Below, piece after piece: positions 1-7,243 of a stretch of DNA of 33,291 nucleotides (position 1 is the stretch's first letter; each line of letters opens with the position of its first letter). The DNA lies in contig NZ_LFJJ01000040.1 of NCBI RefSeq assembly GCF_001189365.1, positions 1-33,291 of the forward strand, in the 5' to 3' direction. The notes under the pieces were generated by a model. The model was not told the origin of the DNA and searched no databases. It saw only the letters and a list, made by a program, of their open reading frames with translations. The position numbers and the translations under genes are program-made. The DNA comes from Candidatus Burkholderia verschuerenii (lineage in GTDB: Bacteria > Pseudomonadota > Gammaproteobacteria > Burkholderiales > Burkholderiaceae).

Positions 1-200
1 CACAAGAGCTTCGCGGCTTCTTGCCCGCTCGCCCTGCTCGGCAGCGCCTTCTATCCGATTCTTGTTCATCGGCCCGCAGTTTCGCTCCACGCTTCCTCCC
101 CACGGTCGGTCGCCCTTCCGCAGTTGCACTTCACTTCGCTCGCTGTGGTCAACTTGCCGCGCGACTTGCACCCGCAAGAGTGCGCCCATGCTGGGCGCAC
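1..200 (-). mobile_element. Group II intron, 5' end (continues beyond the window)
   Basis: Read on the minus strand, this stretch begins at position 200 with GTGCGCCC, matching the GUGYG 5' boundary typical of bacterial group II introns. A hairpin follows (GTGCGCCCAGC/ATGGGCGCAC), then a GGGTGCAAGTC element, and further in a GATGAACAAGAATCGG-type segment that resembles domain I of many bacterial group II introns. No long reading frame fits the stretch. The intron starts directly after the T-run of the intrinsic terminator of the neighbouring alcohol dehydrogenase gene. Insertion behind terminator hairpins is the known habit of class C group II introns. The reverse transcriptase (LtrA-like) and the 3' end with domains V and VI would lie left of position 1 and cannot be seen. 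The identification rests on remembered family features, not on a search. Confidence 0.68.
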
Positions 201-228
201 AAAAAACGGCCCGCAGTTCATGCGGGCC
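201..228 (-). terminator. Intrinsic terminator of the alcohol dehydrogenase gene
   Basis: A perfect 8-bp stem (GGCCCGCA at 208-215 pairing with TGCGGGCC at 221-228) has a 5-nt loop. On the minus strand it is followed by a run of six T (201-206). It lies 30 bp behind the stop codon of the minus-strand dehydrogenase gene. The group II intron begins immediately after the T-run. Confidence 0.88.
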
Positions 229-258
229 TTTCATCACAAACTAACGGACGATCGCACG

Positions 259-1317
259 TTACTGCACGATGGTGCCCATGTCGATCACGAAGCGATATTT
301 CACGTCGCTCTTGAGCATGCGCTCATAAGCGTCGTTGATTTCGTCCATGCGGATCATCTCGATGTCGGACACGATATTGTGCTTGCCGCAGAAGTCGAGC
401 ATTTCCTGCGTTTCCTCGATGCCGCCGATCAGCGAGCCCGCCAGCGTGCGGCGCTTGAAGATCAGGTTCATCACCGAAGGCGACGGATGCGCATGCTCCG
501 GCACGCCGACCAGCGTCATGGTGCCGTCGCGCTTAAGCAGCGTCATGAACTGGTCGAGATCGTGCGATGCCGCCACCGTGTTCAGAATGAAGTCGAAGCT
601 GTTGGCGTGCGCAGCCATCTGCTCCGGATCCTTCGAGATCACGACTTCGTGCGCGCCGAGGCGCTTGGCGTCTTCGATCTTGCTGGGCGACGTGGTGAAC
701 AGCACCACATGCGCGCCCATCGCGGCGGCGATCTTCACGCCCATGTGACCGAGACCGCCCAGACCGACCACGCCGACCTTGTCACCCTTCTTCACGTTCC
801 AGTGGCGCAGTGGCGAGTAAGTCGTGATGCCCGCGCACAGCAGCGGCGCGACCGCCGCGAGTTCCAGATTCTCCGGCACGCGCAGGGTGAAGGCTTCGTC
901 CACGGTGATCATCGACGAATAGCCGCCGTAGGTGACGCCGCCCGACTTCTTGTCCGGCGAGTTATACGTCTGGATGAAGCTGTCCGGACCGTCGCAAAAT
1001 TGTTCGAGGCCTTCCTTGCAGGACTCGCAAACGCGACACGAATCGACCATGCAGCCGACGCCGGCCAGATCGCCCGCCTTGAACTTCGTCACGTCCGAGC
1101 CGACTTCCACGACGCGGCCGACGATCTCGTGCCCCGGCACGACCGGATAGTTCGTCGCGCCCCATTCGTTGCGCGCCATGTGCAGGTCCGAGTGGCAGAC
1201 GCCGCAAAACAGCACTTCGATGCGGACATCGTTCGGACCGACGTCGCGGCGCTGGATCTCGAGCGGGCCGAGCGGTTTGTCGGCGGCGGACGCTGCATAG
1301 GAATACGCTTTCAACAT
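259..1317 (-). CDS. Zinc-dependent alcohol dehydrogenase (YahK/cinnamyl alcohol dehydrogenase type)
   Basis: This is a 352-residue medium-chain dehydrogenase that oxidises alcohols or reduces aldehydes with NAD(P). The catalytic zinc site shows as GVCHSD (Cys41) and PGHE (His63-Glu64). The structural zinc lobe has Cys94, Cys97, Cys100 and Cys108. The Rossmann loop is GLGGLGHMG. The order and spacing match the cytosolic YahK/AdhC (CAD) group, which usually reduces aromatic or aliphatic aldehydes with NADPH. The start at 1317 is chosen because it is preceded by an AGAGGGAAA ribosome-binding site and matches the family N-terminus. The open frame continues upstream to 1641, but that part has no family resemblance. 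It is a monocistronic gene with its own terminator. The exact substrate cannot be read from sequence. Confidence 0.93.
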   Translation of the reverse strand: MLKAYSYAASAADKPLGPLEIQRRDVGPNDVRIEVLFCGVCHSDLHMARNEWGATNYPVVPGHEIVGRVVEVGSDVTKFKAGDLAGVGCMVDSCRVCESCKEGLEQFCDGPDSFIQTYNSPDKKSGGVTYGGYSSMITVDEAFTLRVPENLELAAVAPLLCAGITTYSPLRHWNVKKGDKVGVVGLGGLGHMGVKIAAAMGAHVVLFTTSPSKIEDAKRLGAHEVVISKDPEQMAAHANSFDFILNTVAASHDLDQFMTLLKRDGTMTLVGVPEHAHPSPSVMNLIFKRRTLAGSLIGGIEETQEMLDFCGKHNIVSDIEMIRMDEINDAYERMLKSDVKYRFVIDMGTIVQ

Positions 1318-1744
1318 GATGGATTTCCCTCTTGAGATTGAACTTTTGATGACTGTGACCGGCATTTCTGCGCTCGGAGAAACGCGGCCAGAAACGAAAA
1401 CGCGCGTGGCGAAACGTCGACGCGCGCGATGGTTTGATGTGCGGCAGCGAACGTTCGCCATCATGCACCGCACTTGTTGCAGCGTCGTTGCCGAAGACGA
1501 CGAGATTTCGGCGTCTCCGATCGACTTGCGTACTGTATGCCTAACAATGAATCTCTGCAGAAACCGTCGTCCGGGCATGCCGCGTGCGCTGCCCCCGCGA
1601 CGCCACCCTCCTTCTGCGGGACTAGTCCGGGAACGCCGCACGCTTTAAGGTTGGAGCGATGCGGCGAACGCGGGGCGGCGGATTCTATCAGCGGGGAAGC
1701 CGGACGGGAATCTCCGGCGCTGACGCACAACAGTGAGCGAGACC
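1318..1744. other. Intergenic region between divergent genes
   Basis: About 430 bp lie between the start of the dehydrogenase gene (minus strand) and the small plus-strand gene at 1745. It must hold both promoters. I see no convincing -35/-10 pair, no RNA gene and no reading frame with a plausible product. Frames open on both strands here are extensions or shadows. Confidence 0.5.
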
Positions 1745-2086
1745 ATGAAGACCAAGGCAATCACGGTGAGCATCGACATGCCGGAAGGCGCGGTGAGCGC
1801 CGAGTTTCACATCGATACCGGACGACTACGGATTCTGGAGAGCGGCAGACTGCGCGTCGAGCTGTTTCCGCCGCATTCGTGGTTTGCGATCGCATCGGTG
1901 GCGGGCAACAGCCGCTGGGGCACTCGGCCGCGCGAACGCGATCTGCAACTCGTGCTCGAGAACTTCATCATGCAGCGCTTCGGGATGTCGGCATATCGGC
2001 GCGACAAGGTTCCCGGAGCGGCCGCCGCCGATCTGGCGCGCGCCCTCGCCTGCGTGTCGCCGATGCCGCAGGTCCGCAGCCTTTGA
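1745..2086 (+). CDS. Small protein of unknown function
   Basis: The encoded 113-residue protein begins MKTKAITVSIDMPEG. I do not recognise a family. The N-terminal half alternates hydrophobic and polar residues as in a beta-rich fold, and the C-terminal half has two likely helices (LQLVLENFIMQRFG and AAADLARALAC). There is no signal peptide and no membrane segment. A GTG four codons upstream (1733) is an alternative start. The ATG at 1745 is preferred because an AGCGAGA stretch precedes it, although this ribosome-binding site is weak. Codon use with G/C third positions supports a real gene. It faces the HNH gene tail to tail with a gap of only 7 bp. Confidence 0.6.
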   Translation: MKTKAITVSIDMPEGAVSAEFHIDTGRLRILESGRLRVELFPPHSWFAIASVAGNSRWGTRPRERDLQLVLENFIMQRFGMSAYRRDKVPGAAAADLARALACVSPMPQVRSL

Positions 2087-2093
2087 TCTGCTT

Positions 2094-2414
2094 CTAACGC
2101 TTGCGCCCCGCGCGTCGCGTGCGCTGATAGAAGTTATCGGGCTTGGTCCTGACCCAGTCGACGAAGCCGCGCACCGCGTCGTGCGTCATCAGCGCATCAA
2201 CGGTCGAATACTGCTGCGCGAGTTCCTTCTCGGTGAATAGCGCGTGCAACTGCCGGTGACAAATCCGATGCAGGACCGCCGTCTGCCGGCCGCCCTGCGA
2301 CTTCGGCACCAGATGATGCAGATCGCGCTCGGCTGGCGGAACCGGCCGTCCGCACAGCGCGCAGACCTCTTCTTGCGGCGGGTGATACCACGGCTCGGGC
2401 GTGCGTTTCGCCAT
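2094..2414 (-). CDS. Small HNH endonuclease domain protein
   Basis: The encoded protein has 106 residues. It carries a zinc-binding CALC pair near residue 18, then DLHHLVPKSQGG (the HH of the HNH motif) and LHRICHRQLHALFT (the distal His and Cys-x-x-x-x-His part). This is the usual layout of stand-alone HNH nucleases. Such proteins nick or cut DNA, and small ones are found both in mobile elements and as conserved chromosomal genes. Two ATG codons lie two codons apart (2420 and 2414). The second has AAAGGG at correct spacing, whereas the first has it directly abutting, so 2414 is chosen. No phage or restriction partner is adjacent. The biological role is unknown. Confidence 0.8.
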   Translation of the reverse strand: MAKRTPEPWYHPPQEEVCALCGRPVPPAERDLHHLVPKSQGGRQTAVLHRICHRQLHALFTEKELAQQYSTVDALMTHDAVRGFVDWVRTKPDNFYQRTRRAGRKR

Positions 2415-2534
2415 CGTCATCCCTTTTCGATCGATTCAGTGTACGCCCGGGCGCGCGAGCTTTCATTTTCCGGTTTCGTTTTGCATACAGCCGTGGCACC
2501 ATGAAGACGCTGTTCACCGATCACCGGAGAAGTC

Positions 2535-2837
2535 ATGGAAGTGACCATCAGCGAACTAACGGGCTTGCTTGCCGAACTCGAACAGGAAGATCCCGTCGAT
2601 TACGGCGATCTGCCCTTCGGCGAAGCAGAGTTGCGCAGCCTCGTGCTGAACACGCTGGTCGAGCGGCATCGCGCGCTGCTCGCAAGCGACCTCGATTCCG
2701 GCGATATCCACCTCACCTACATGCTCAGCACCGCGCTGCTCGTGCTCGAAAATCTCGTGCTCAATGCACGGCTTCTGATCCTGCAAAGCAATCAGGTCGA
2801 CGTGAAGGAACTGCTGCGCAAGTATTCGGGCGGTTGA
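2535..2837 (+). CDS. Small conserved-looking helical protein, function unknown
   Basis: This gene encodes a 100-residue protein preceded by a strong GGAGAAG ribosome-binding site. The sequence is acidic at the N-terminus (ELTGLLAELEQEDPVDYGDL) and then mostly helical, with a hydrophobic stretch LSTALLVLENLVLNARLLIL around residues 63-83. That stretch may be an amphipathic helix rather than a membrane segment, because it contains charged residues. I do not recognise the family. It stands alone between the HNH gene (divergent) and adc, with a 167-bp gap before adc. Confidence 0.65.
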   Translation: MEVTISELTGLLAELEQEDPVDYGDLPFGEAELRSLVLNTLVERHRALLASDLDSGDIHLTYMLSTALLVLENLVLNARLLILQSNQVDVKELLRKYSGG

Positions 2838-2978
2838 ATCGAAGCGCGTTTTCATCCTGCCGTAATGCATTCGACAGGACTCCACGTTATTTCATCACGC
2901 GGGCGTAAGTAATTTCCTAATTGCGTGCGCCTGCTTGATTGCTTAGCAGACGCTCGACGGTATTCGGACTACTATATT

Positions 2979-2999
2979 TTCGTCTCAATCCAAGACGAA
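2979..2999. repeat. Inverted repeat in the adc leader
   Basis: TTCGTCT (2979-2985) and AGACGAA (2993-2999) form a perfect 7-bp inverted repeat with a 7-nt spacer. It ends 5 bp before the adc start codon and overlaps the place where a ribosome-binding site should be. It follows an AT-rich stretch (ACTATATTTT) that could be a -10 region. It may be a repressor operator or a leader hairpin that limits translation. The role is not known. Confidence 0.5.
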
Positions 3000-3004
3000 T
3001 ACCC

Positions 3005-3781
3005 ATGAAGGAAGAAGATATCCGCAAGCATGCGTTCGCCATGCCTGTTCATTCCCCTGCCTATCCTCGCCCGCCTTTCCGCTTCGTCAATCGCGAATAC
3101 TTCATCATCAGCTACGAGTCCGATCTCGACGCCGTGCGCGCCGTCGTGCCGGAGCCGCTCAAGGTCGAGAAGCCGATCGTCAATTACGAATTCATCCGCA
3201 TGCCGGACACCACCGGTTTCGGCGATTACGCCGAAACCGGACAGGTCATTCCGGTCATCGACATGGACGGCCGAGCGGCGTCGTACACGCACGCCATGTA
3301 TCTGAACGACGAAGGCCCGATCGCGGGCGGCCGCGAAATCTGGGGCTTTCCGAAGAAGCTCGCGAGCCCGTCGCTGTCGGTCGGCGGCACGGACACGCTG
3401 ATCGGCACGCTCGACTACGCGGGCGTGCGCGTCGCCACCGGCACGATGGGCTACAAGTATACGCCGCTCGATCGCGACGCCGAACGCGCCGGACTCGGCG
3501 ATGTGTCCAACTATCTGCTCAAGGTCATCCCGCATGTGGACGGCACCACGCGCATCTGCGAACTCGTGCGCTTCCATATGCGCGACGTGACCGTGCACGG
3601 CGCATGGGAAGGCCCCGCTGCGCTGCAACTGTTCGCGCACGCGCTCGCGCCCGTCGCCGATCTGCCGGTGCGCCGCGTGCTGCGCGCGAAGCACATCGTC
3701 GCCGACTTGACGCTGGACCTGGGCGAAGTCGCCTACGACTACCTCGCTTCGCACGAAGTCCTCAAGCTGGTCAATCGCTGA
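3005..3781 (+). CDS. adc: Acetoacetate decarboxylase
   Basis: The 258-residue product converts acetoacetate to acetone and CO2 through a Schiff base on a lysine. The family signature [15 protein letters not shown] is present. By alignment with the clostridial enzyme, the first lysine of the pair (Lys117) is the catalytic one and the second lowers its pKa. The length fits the family (about 245-260). The start at 3005 is chosen because the protein matches the family from [14 protein letters not shown] onward. An upstream in-frame start at 2939 would add a non-homologous stretch. Together with the downstream 3-hydroxybutyrate dehydrogenase it would drain 3-hydroxybutyrate, for example from polyhydroxybutyrate, via acetoacetate. 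The gene order adc-bdh-patatin on one strand suggests an operon. Confidence 0.94.
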   Translation: MKEEDIRKHAFAMPVHSPAYPRPPFRFVNREYFIISYESDLDAVRAVVPEPLKVEKPIVNYEFIRMPDTTGFGDYAETGQVIPVIDMDGRAASYTHAMYLNDEGPIAGGREIWGFPKKLASPSLSVGGTDTLIGTLDYAGVRVATGTMGYKYTPLDRDAERAGLGDVSNYLLKVIPHVDGTTRICELVRFHMRDVTVHGAWEGPAALQLFAHALAPVADLPVRRVLRAKHIVADLTLDLGEVAYDYLASHEVLKLVNR

Positions 3782-3785
3782 ACCC

Positions 3786-3813
3786 TCAACTCATCGAAAT
3801 CAACTCATCGAAA
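3786..3813 (+). repeat. Perfect 14-bp tandem duplication before bdh
   Basis: The 14-mer TCAACTCATCGAAA occurs twice head to tail (3786-3799 and 3800-3813), starting 5 bp after the adc stop codon. The second copy ends next to the purine-rich ribosome-binding site (AAAGAGAGAAG) of the next gene. It is likely a replication-slippage duplication. Confidence 0.9.
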
Positions 3814-3826
3814 GAGAGAAGCAAGC

Positions 3827-4609
3827 ATGTCTCTGCAAGGAAAAGTCGCGCTCGTGACGGGCGCAGCAAGCGGTATCGGCGAACAAACGGCGCGCGTGCT
3901 GGCGGCCAAGGGCGCGGCGGTTGTGATCGCCGATCTCAACCTCGCCAATGCGCAAAAGGTCGCCGCGGATATCGCCGCGCAAGGCGGCAAGGCGTTCGCC
4001 GTCAGCATGGACGTGACGAACGAGAACGCGGTGAACTCGGGCATCGAAGACAGCATCGCCAAGCTCGGCGGTCTCGATGTGCTGGTATCGAACGCCGGCA
4101 TTCAGATCGTCAAGCCGGTCGAGGACTTCACGCTTGCCGAATGGAAGCAAATGCTCGCCATTCATCTCGACGGCGCGTTCCTCACCACGCGCGCGGCGCT
4201 CAAGCATATGTACAAGTCGGGCAAGGGCGGTTCGATCATCTATATGGGATCGGTGCATTCGCACGAAGGCTCGAAACTGAAAGCGCCTTATGTCACGGCC
4301 AAGCACGGTTTGCTAGGGCTCGCGAAAGTCGTCGCGAAGGAAGGCGGTCCGCGCGGCGTGCGCGCCAATGTGGTGTGTCCCGGCTTCGTGCGCACGCCGC
4401 TCGTCGAGAAGCAGATTCCCGAGCAGGCGCAGGCGCTCGGCATTTCCGAAGCGGACGTGGTGAAGAACGTCATGCTGAAAGATACCGTCGACGGCGAATT
4501 CACCACCGTCGACGATATCGCCAACGTGGTCGCGTTCCTCGCCGGATTCGACAACAACGCGCTGACAGGGCAGTCGATCGTCGCGAGCCACGGCTGGTTC
4601 ATGCAGTAA
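3827..4609 (+). CDS. bdhA: 3-Hydroxybutyrate dehydrogenase (short-chain dehydrogenase)
   Basis: This is a 260-residue classical short-chain dehydrogenase that interconverts (R)-3-hydroxybutyrate and acetoacetate with NAD. The cofactor motif TGAASGIG sits at residues 11-18 and NAG at 89-91. The catalytic residues are Ser142, Tyr155 and Lys159 (YVTAK). The C-terminal segment ending in VASHGWFMQ fits the 3-hydroxybutyrate dehydrogenase subfamily, as does the neighbouring acetoacetate decarboxylase gene. The ribosome-binding site is GAAAGAGAGAAG. The gene follows adc after 45 bp and precedes the patatin gene by 41 bp. The length is normal and no lesion is seen. Confidence 0.92.
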   Translation: MSLQGKVALVTGAASGIGEQTARVLAAKGAAVVIADLNLANAQKVAADIAAQGGKAFAVSMDVTNENAVNSGIEDSIAKLGGLDVLVSNAGIQIVKPVEDFTLAEWKQMLAIHLDGAFLTTRAALKHMYKSGKGGSIIYMGSVHSHEGSKLKAPYVTAKHGLLGLAKVVAKEGGPRGVRANVVCPGFVRTPLVEKQIPEQAQALGISEADVVKNVMLKDTVDGEFTTVDDIANVVAFLAGFDNNALTGQSIVASHGWFMQ

Positions 4610-4650
4610 GCAATAAAACGATAAGCGAAAACTAGAACGAGGAAGCCGAC

Positions 4651-5905
4651 ATGCGCCGCAGCGAACGCAACACGATCCAGCAACCGAACGCCATCGAAAT
4701 GCCGGCTTACGACGAGATAGGCCTCGTGCTGCAAGGTGGCGGCGCGCTCGGCTCCTATCAGGCGGGCGTGATCGAAGGTCTAACGGAAGTCGGCGTCGAA
4801 CCGACGATGGTCGCGGGCATTTCCATCGGTGCGCTGAATTCGGCGATCATCGCCGGGAATGCGCCGGAGCATCGCATGGAGGCGTTGCGCGGCTTCTGGA
4901 ACGCCATCTGCGGCAGCGCGACGGATGGGTCACGCAAGCGCCGCCGTGCCCGCGGCGCTCGGCTTCGCGCAGTTTGCGCGCACCATGTCGAGCCTGTCGG
5001 CGGCGTGGCAATCGCTGATTTTCGGTCAGAACGGCTTCTTTGCGCCGCGCGTCGGCTTGCCGGTGCCGGGCGTGGACCGCAAGCGTCCGCCGGACGGCGT
5101 GAGCTATTACGACACCAGCGCGTTACGCAAGACCTTGCTGCGTTTCGCCGATTTCGAGCGCATCAACGACGGTCCCATGCATGTGACGGTCGGCGCGGTG
5201 AATGTCCGCACCGGCAACCTCGTCTATTTCGATAACCGAAAGATGCGCCTCACGCCCGAGCATTTCATGGCGTCGGGCGCGTTGCCGCCGGGCTTTCCCG
5301 CCGTGCGTATCGACGGTGAGTTTTATTGGGATGGCGGGCTCGTATCGAATACGCCGCTCACCGAAGTGGTCAGCAACTGCCGCCACAAGAAGACGCTCGT
5401 GTTTCAGGTCGATCTGTGGAGCGCGCACGGCGCCTTGCCGGGCGATCTGCTGGATGTCGCGGAGCGCACCAAGGACATTCAGTATTCGAGCTGCACGCGT
5501 GCCATCACTGATTTCATCGCCTACCATCAGGAGCAGGCACATCTGATCGAAGCCTTGCTAAAACATGTGCCGGAAAACGTGCGGCGCTCGCATCCGCTCA
5601 TCAAGCAGGCGCAACGGCTCGCGCATACCGGCAAGCTCAATGTCGTTCACTTGATCTACAAGAACAAGTTTTTCGAAGGCAACTACAAGGACTACGAGTT
5701 CAGCGCCGACACCATGCAGGAACATTGGGCGAGCGGGCTGGAAGATATTCGCGGCTCGTTCGGTCATCGATCGTGGTTCGATATTCCGAGCGACGAAGCG
5801 GGATTCGTGACCCACGACGTTCATCGGCGGGGCGCGCCTGCCGCGCACGCGGAGCAGGCGCCGGAGGCGGTTTTCGAATCGAGCGCGATCAATAACGTCG
5901 CTTGA
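4651..5905 (+). pseudogene. Patatin-like phospholipase with DUF3734 domain, frameshifted
   Basis: Two overlapping frames encode one protein of the bacterial patatin/DUF3734 family. The first (from 4651, ribosome-binding site GAGGAAG) holds the oxyanion-hole loop GGGALG and the nucleophile elbow GISIG. The second frame, from about 4925 to 5905, holds the rest of the patatin fold with DGGLVSNTPL (the catalytic Asp) and the C-terminal DUF3734 part (KNKFFEGNYKDYEFS). The change of frame occurs around 4915-4930, just after FWNAICGSAT. The joined length of about 418 residues is normal. In related genomes this family sits with adc and bdh and is thought to act in lipid or PHB-linked metabolism. It is either a recent one-event pseudogene or an assembly error. 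No other stop is present. Confidence 0.85.
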
Positions 5906-5909
5906 CTGA

Positions 5910-6341
5910 TCAACTCTCCGACTTATAACCGCCCGCAGGCGGCCGATAACCAGGAATCTGCGTCAGCGCGCGGTGGCACGAAACAGAAAGCGCCGCCAGA
6001 CGATCCATGCTCGCGCGCAAGTCCAGTTGCGTGCGGGTGATCATCTCGCGCAAGGCGTCGAGGCGCGGCGAGATGGTGTCTTCGAACGGCTCACCGTATG
6101 CGAGCATCGCTTCGGCGTCGTCACGCGTTTCGCGCAACTCCATGATGTTCACTTTGCACTGCGCGAGCAGCCGCGCGTGATGCTCGGCCATCGCGCCCAA
6201 TCCCATCGATTGCATCCGTTCGACCAGCCGTCGCGTCGAGCGATACGACGTCTCGCCGGCTTCGTACGCCATGAACTGCGCATCGTCGATGGAAAGAGAA
6301 AGACGGCCCTCGGGCGTATCGAATTCGAGCTTGGGAGACAT
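5910..6341 (-). CDS. Conserved helical protein of unknown function
   Basis: The encoded 143-residue protein begins MSPKLEFDTPEGRLSLSIDD. The N-terminus looks like two short strands. Residues 30-130 are predicted long helices with heptad-like spacing (RSTRRLVERMQSMGLGAMAEHHARLLAQ and ISPRLDALREMITRTQLDLRASMDRLAAL), so a coiled-coil or helical bundle is likely. There is no signal peptide and no metal motif. I do not recognise the family. It runs tail to tail with the patatin pseudogene with a 4-bp gap. Regular codon use supports a real gene. Confidence 0.65.
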   Translation of the reverse strand: MSPKLEFDTPEGRLSLSIDDAQFMAYEAGETSYRSTRRLVERMQSMGLGAMAEHHARLLAQCKVNIMELRETRDDAEAMLAYGEPFEDTISPRLDALREMITRTQLDLRASMDRLAALSVSCHRALTQIPGYRPPAGGYKSES

Positions 6342-6644
6342 GTTCGGTCACGGATGTTTCGAGATGACCGGATTGTAGTGACGCGCTTTGGCTGGGCCGT
6401 TCGGAAGAGTTCGAAAGACGCACGTATTCGACGATATATCGCGTTTCCATTGCGCGCCACGCGTCGCGCTTCGCAAAGCAATCTGTTTCGTTCGTTGCAA
6501 AAGCGCTCTCGGAGCGTCACCGATTCGAGCTTGAAAATGCATTGCACCTGTCGTATCAATGGATGCAGCATTGAAGCGCAAATCGATCCGTTATGTTTCG
6601 CGAGACATGACGCTGCGGTATTCGGACGCACGGGATCGATTGAC

Positions 6645-6656
6645 TGACGCGCGTCA
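6645..6656. repeat. 12-bp perfect palindrome upstream of napE
   Basis: TGACGCGCGTCA reads the same on both strands and is preceded by ATTGAC. It lies about 75 bp upstream of the napE start codon, a plausible operator position. No regulator is known to me for exactly this sequence, and a GC-rich genome yields such palindromes by chance fairly often. Confidence 0.35.
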
Positions 6657-6702
6657 TGGCGAGTGTTTCGAATAGATGGACAATTCACTTCATTATTATT
6701 AG

Positions 6703-6711
6703 TTATCCACA
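6703..6711 (+). promoter_or_regulatory. Single consensus DnaA box
   Basis: TTATCCACA matches the strict DnaA-box consensus. It lies in an AT-rich stretch (CATTATTATTAG) 20 bp before the napE start codon. Only one copy is seen, with no neighbouring boxes or dnaA gene. It is not an origin. It could affect nap transcription or be coincidence. Confidence 0.35.
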
Positions 6712-6730
6712 TTTCTTTCGATGCAAGATC

Positions 6731-6889
6731 ATGGCCGAAACCGAACAACTTCGCAAGTCAGAAGAGACGCGTAGCTTCATCTTCTTGACCGTCGTCATGG
6801 TGCCGGTGCTGACCGTGGCGCTGATCGCGGTCTATGGCTTTATCGTCTGGTTCTATCAAATGCTGGTTGGCGGCCCGCCGCATCACTGA
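6731..6889 (+). CDS. napE: Periplasmic nitrate reductase subunit NapE
   Basis: The product is a small 52-residue protein with one transmembrane helix (roughly residues 15-42, FIFLTVVMVPVLTVALIAVYGFIVW) preceded by RKSEETR, the recognisable NapE pattern. Its function is not well defined. It is a small membrane protein often encoded first in nap operons of pseudomonads and rhizobia. The start at 6731 is chosen because the NapE family begins with a short charged segment. The open frame extends upstream to 6656 without family resemblance. It is followed after 9 bp by napD. It appears intact, although the operon's catalytic gene is broken. Confidence 0.85.
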   Translation: MAETEQLRKSEETRSFIFLTVVMVPVLTVALIAVYGFIVWFYQMLVGGPPHH

Positions 6890-6898
6890 GCCGCCGAT

Positions 6899-7243
6899 AT
6901 GACCGCTCCACGTCAACTGGACGATCGACGCGACGAATCCGAACCCGCATCCGGCGACTATCACGTCGCGGGCGTGGTCGTGCATGCGCGGATCGAATCG
7001 TTGCGAGATGTCGTGCGCGCGCTCGAAACGTTGCCGGGCGCGCAGGTTCACGGCGAAAGTGCGGACGGCAAGCTCGTGCTCACGCTCGAGGCGCATAGCG
7101 CGAGGCATATCGCGGAGCGCCTGAGCGCGGTGCAGGCTTTGCCCGACGTCATCGGGGTCGCGCTCGTTTATCAGCAGCACGAGACTGTCGATTCGCAGAA
7201 CGAGGACAACTTGAATGAAACTGACTCGTCGCGCTTTCCTTAA
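6899..7243 (+). CDS. napD: NapD, chaperone for nitrate reductase maturation
   Basis: The 114-residue NapD protein binds the twin-arginine signal peptide of NapA in the cytoplasm and keeps it from export until the molybdenum cofactor is inserted. The ferredoxin-like core is visible: [34 protein letters not shown] followed by [39 protein letters not shown]. The length is somewhat above the usual 85-100 because of a short N-terminal extension and a C-terminal tail. Its last 29 bp overlap the napA start, the usual coupled arrangement. It is intact, but its client NapA can no longer be made full length. Confidence 0.88.
   Translation: MTAPRQLDDRRDESEPASGDYHVAGVVVHARIESLRDVVRALETLPGAQVHGESADGKLVLTLEAHSARHIAERLSAVQALPDVIGVALVYQQHETVDSQNEDNLNETDSSRFP

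Larger units (their letters stand above)
6342..6730. other. Intergenic region upstream of the nap cluster
   Basis: About 390 bp lie between the divergent gene at 5910-6341 and napE. It must carry the nap promoter. Visible items are a 12-bp perfect palindrome at 6645-6656 and an AT-rich stretch with a consensus DnaA box at 6703-6711, both listed separately. No reading frame here resembles a protein. I see no clear FNR box (TTGAT-N4-ATCAA). Confidence 0.5.

Noticed and set aside
124..1335. 403-residue open frame on the plus strand
   Set aside because: It lies antisense to the well-supported alcohol dehydrogenase and its composition (Arg/His-rich) is typical of a shadow frame in GC-rich DNA.
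5925..5950. Hairpin CCGCCCGCAGGCGG as a terminator between the patatin and 5910-6341 genes
   Set aside because: It lies inside the coding end of the minus-strand gene and has no T-run in either direction.
6645..6711. Origin of replication suggested by a DnaA box and AT-rich DNA
   Set aside because: There is only one box and no dnaA, parAB or repA gene nearby. The context is the nap promoter.
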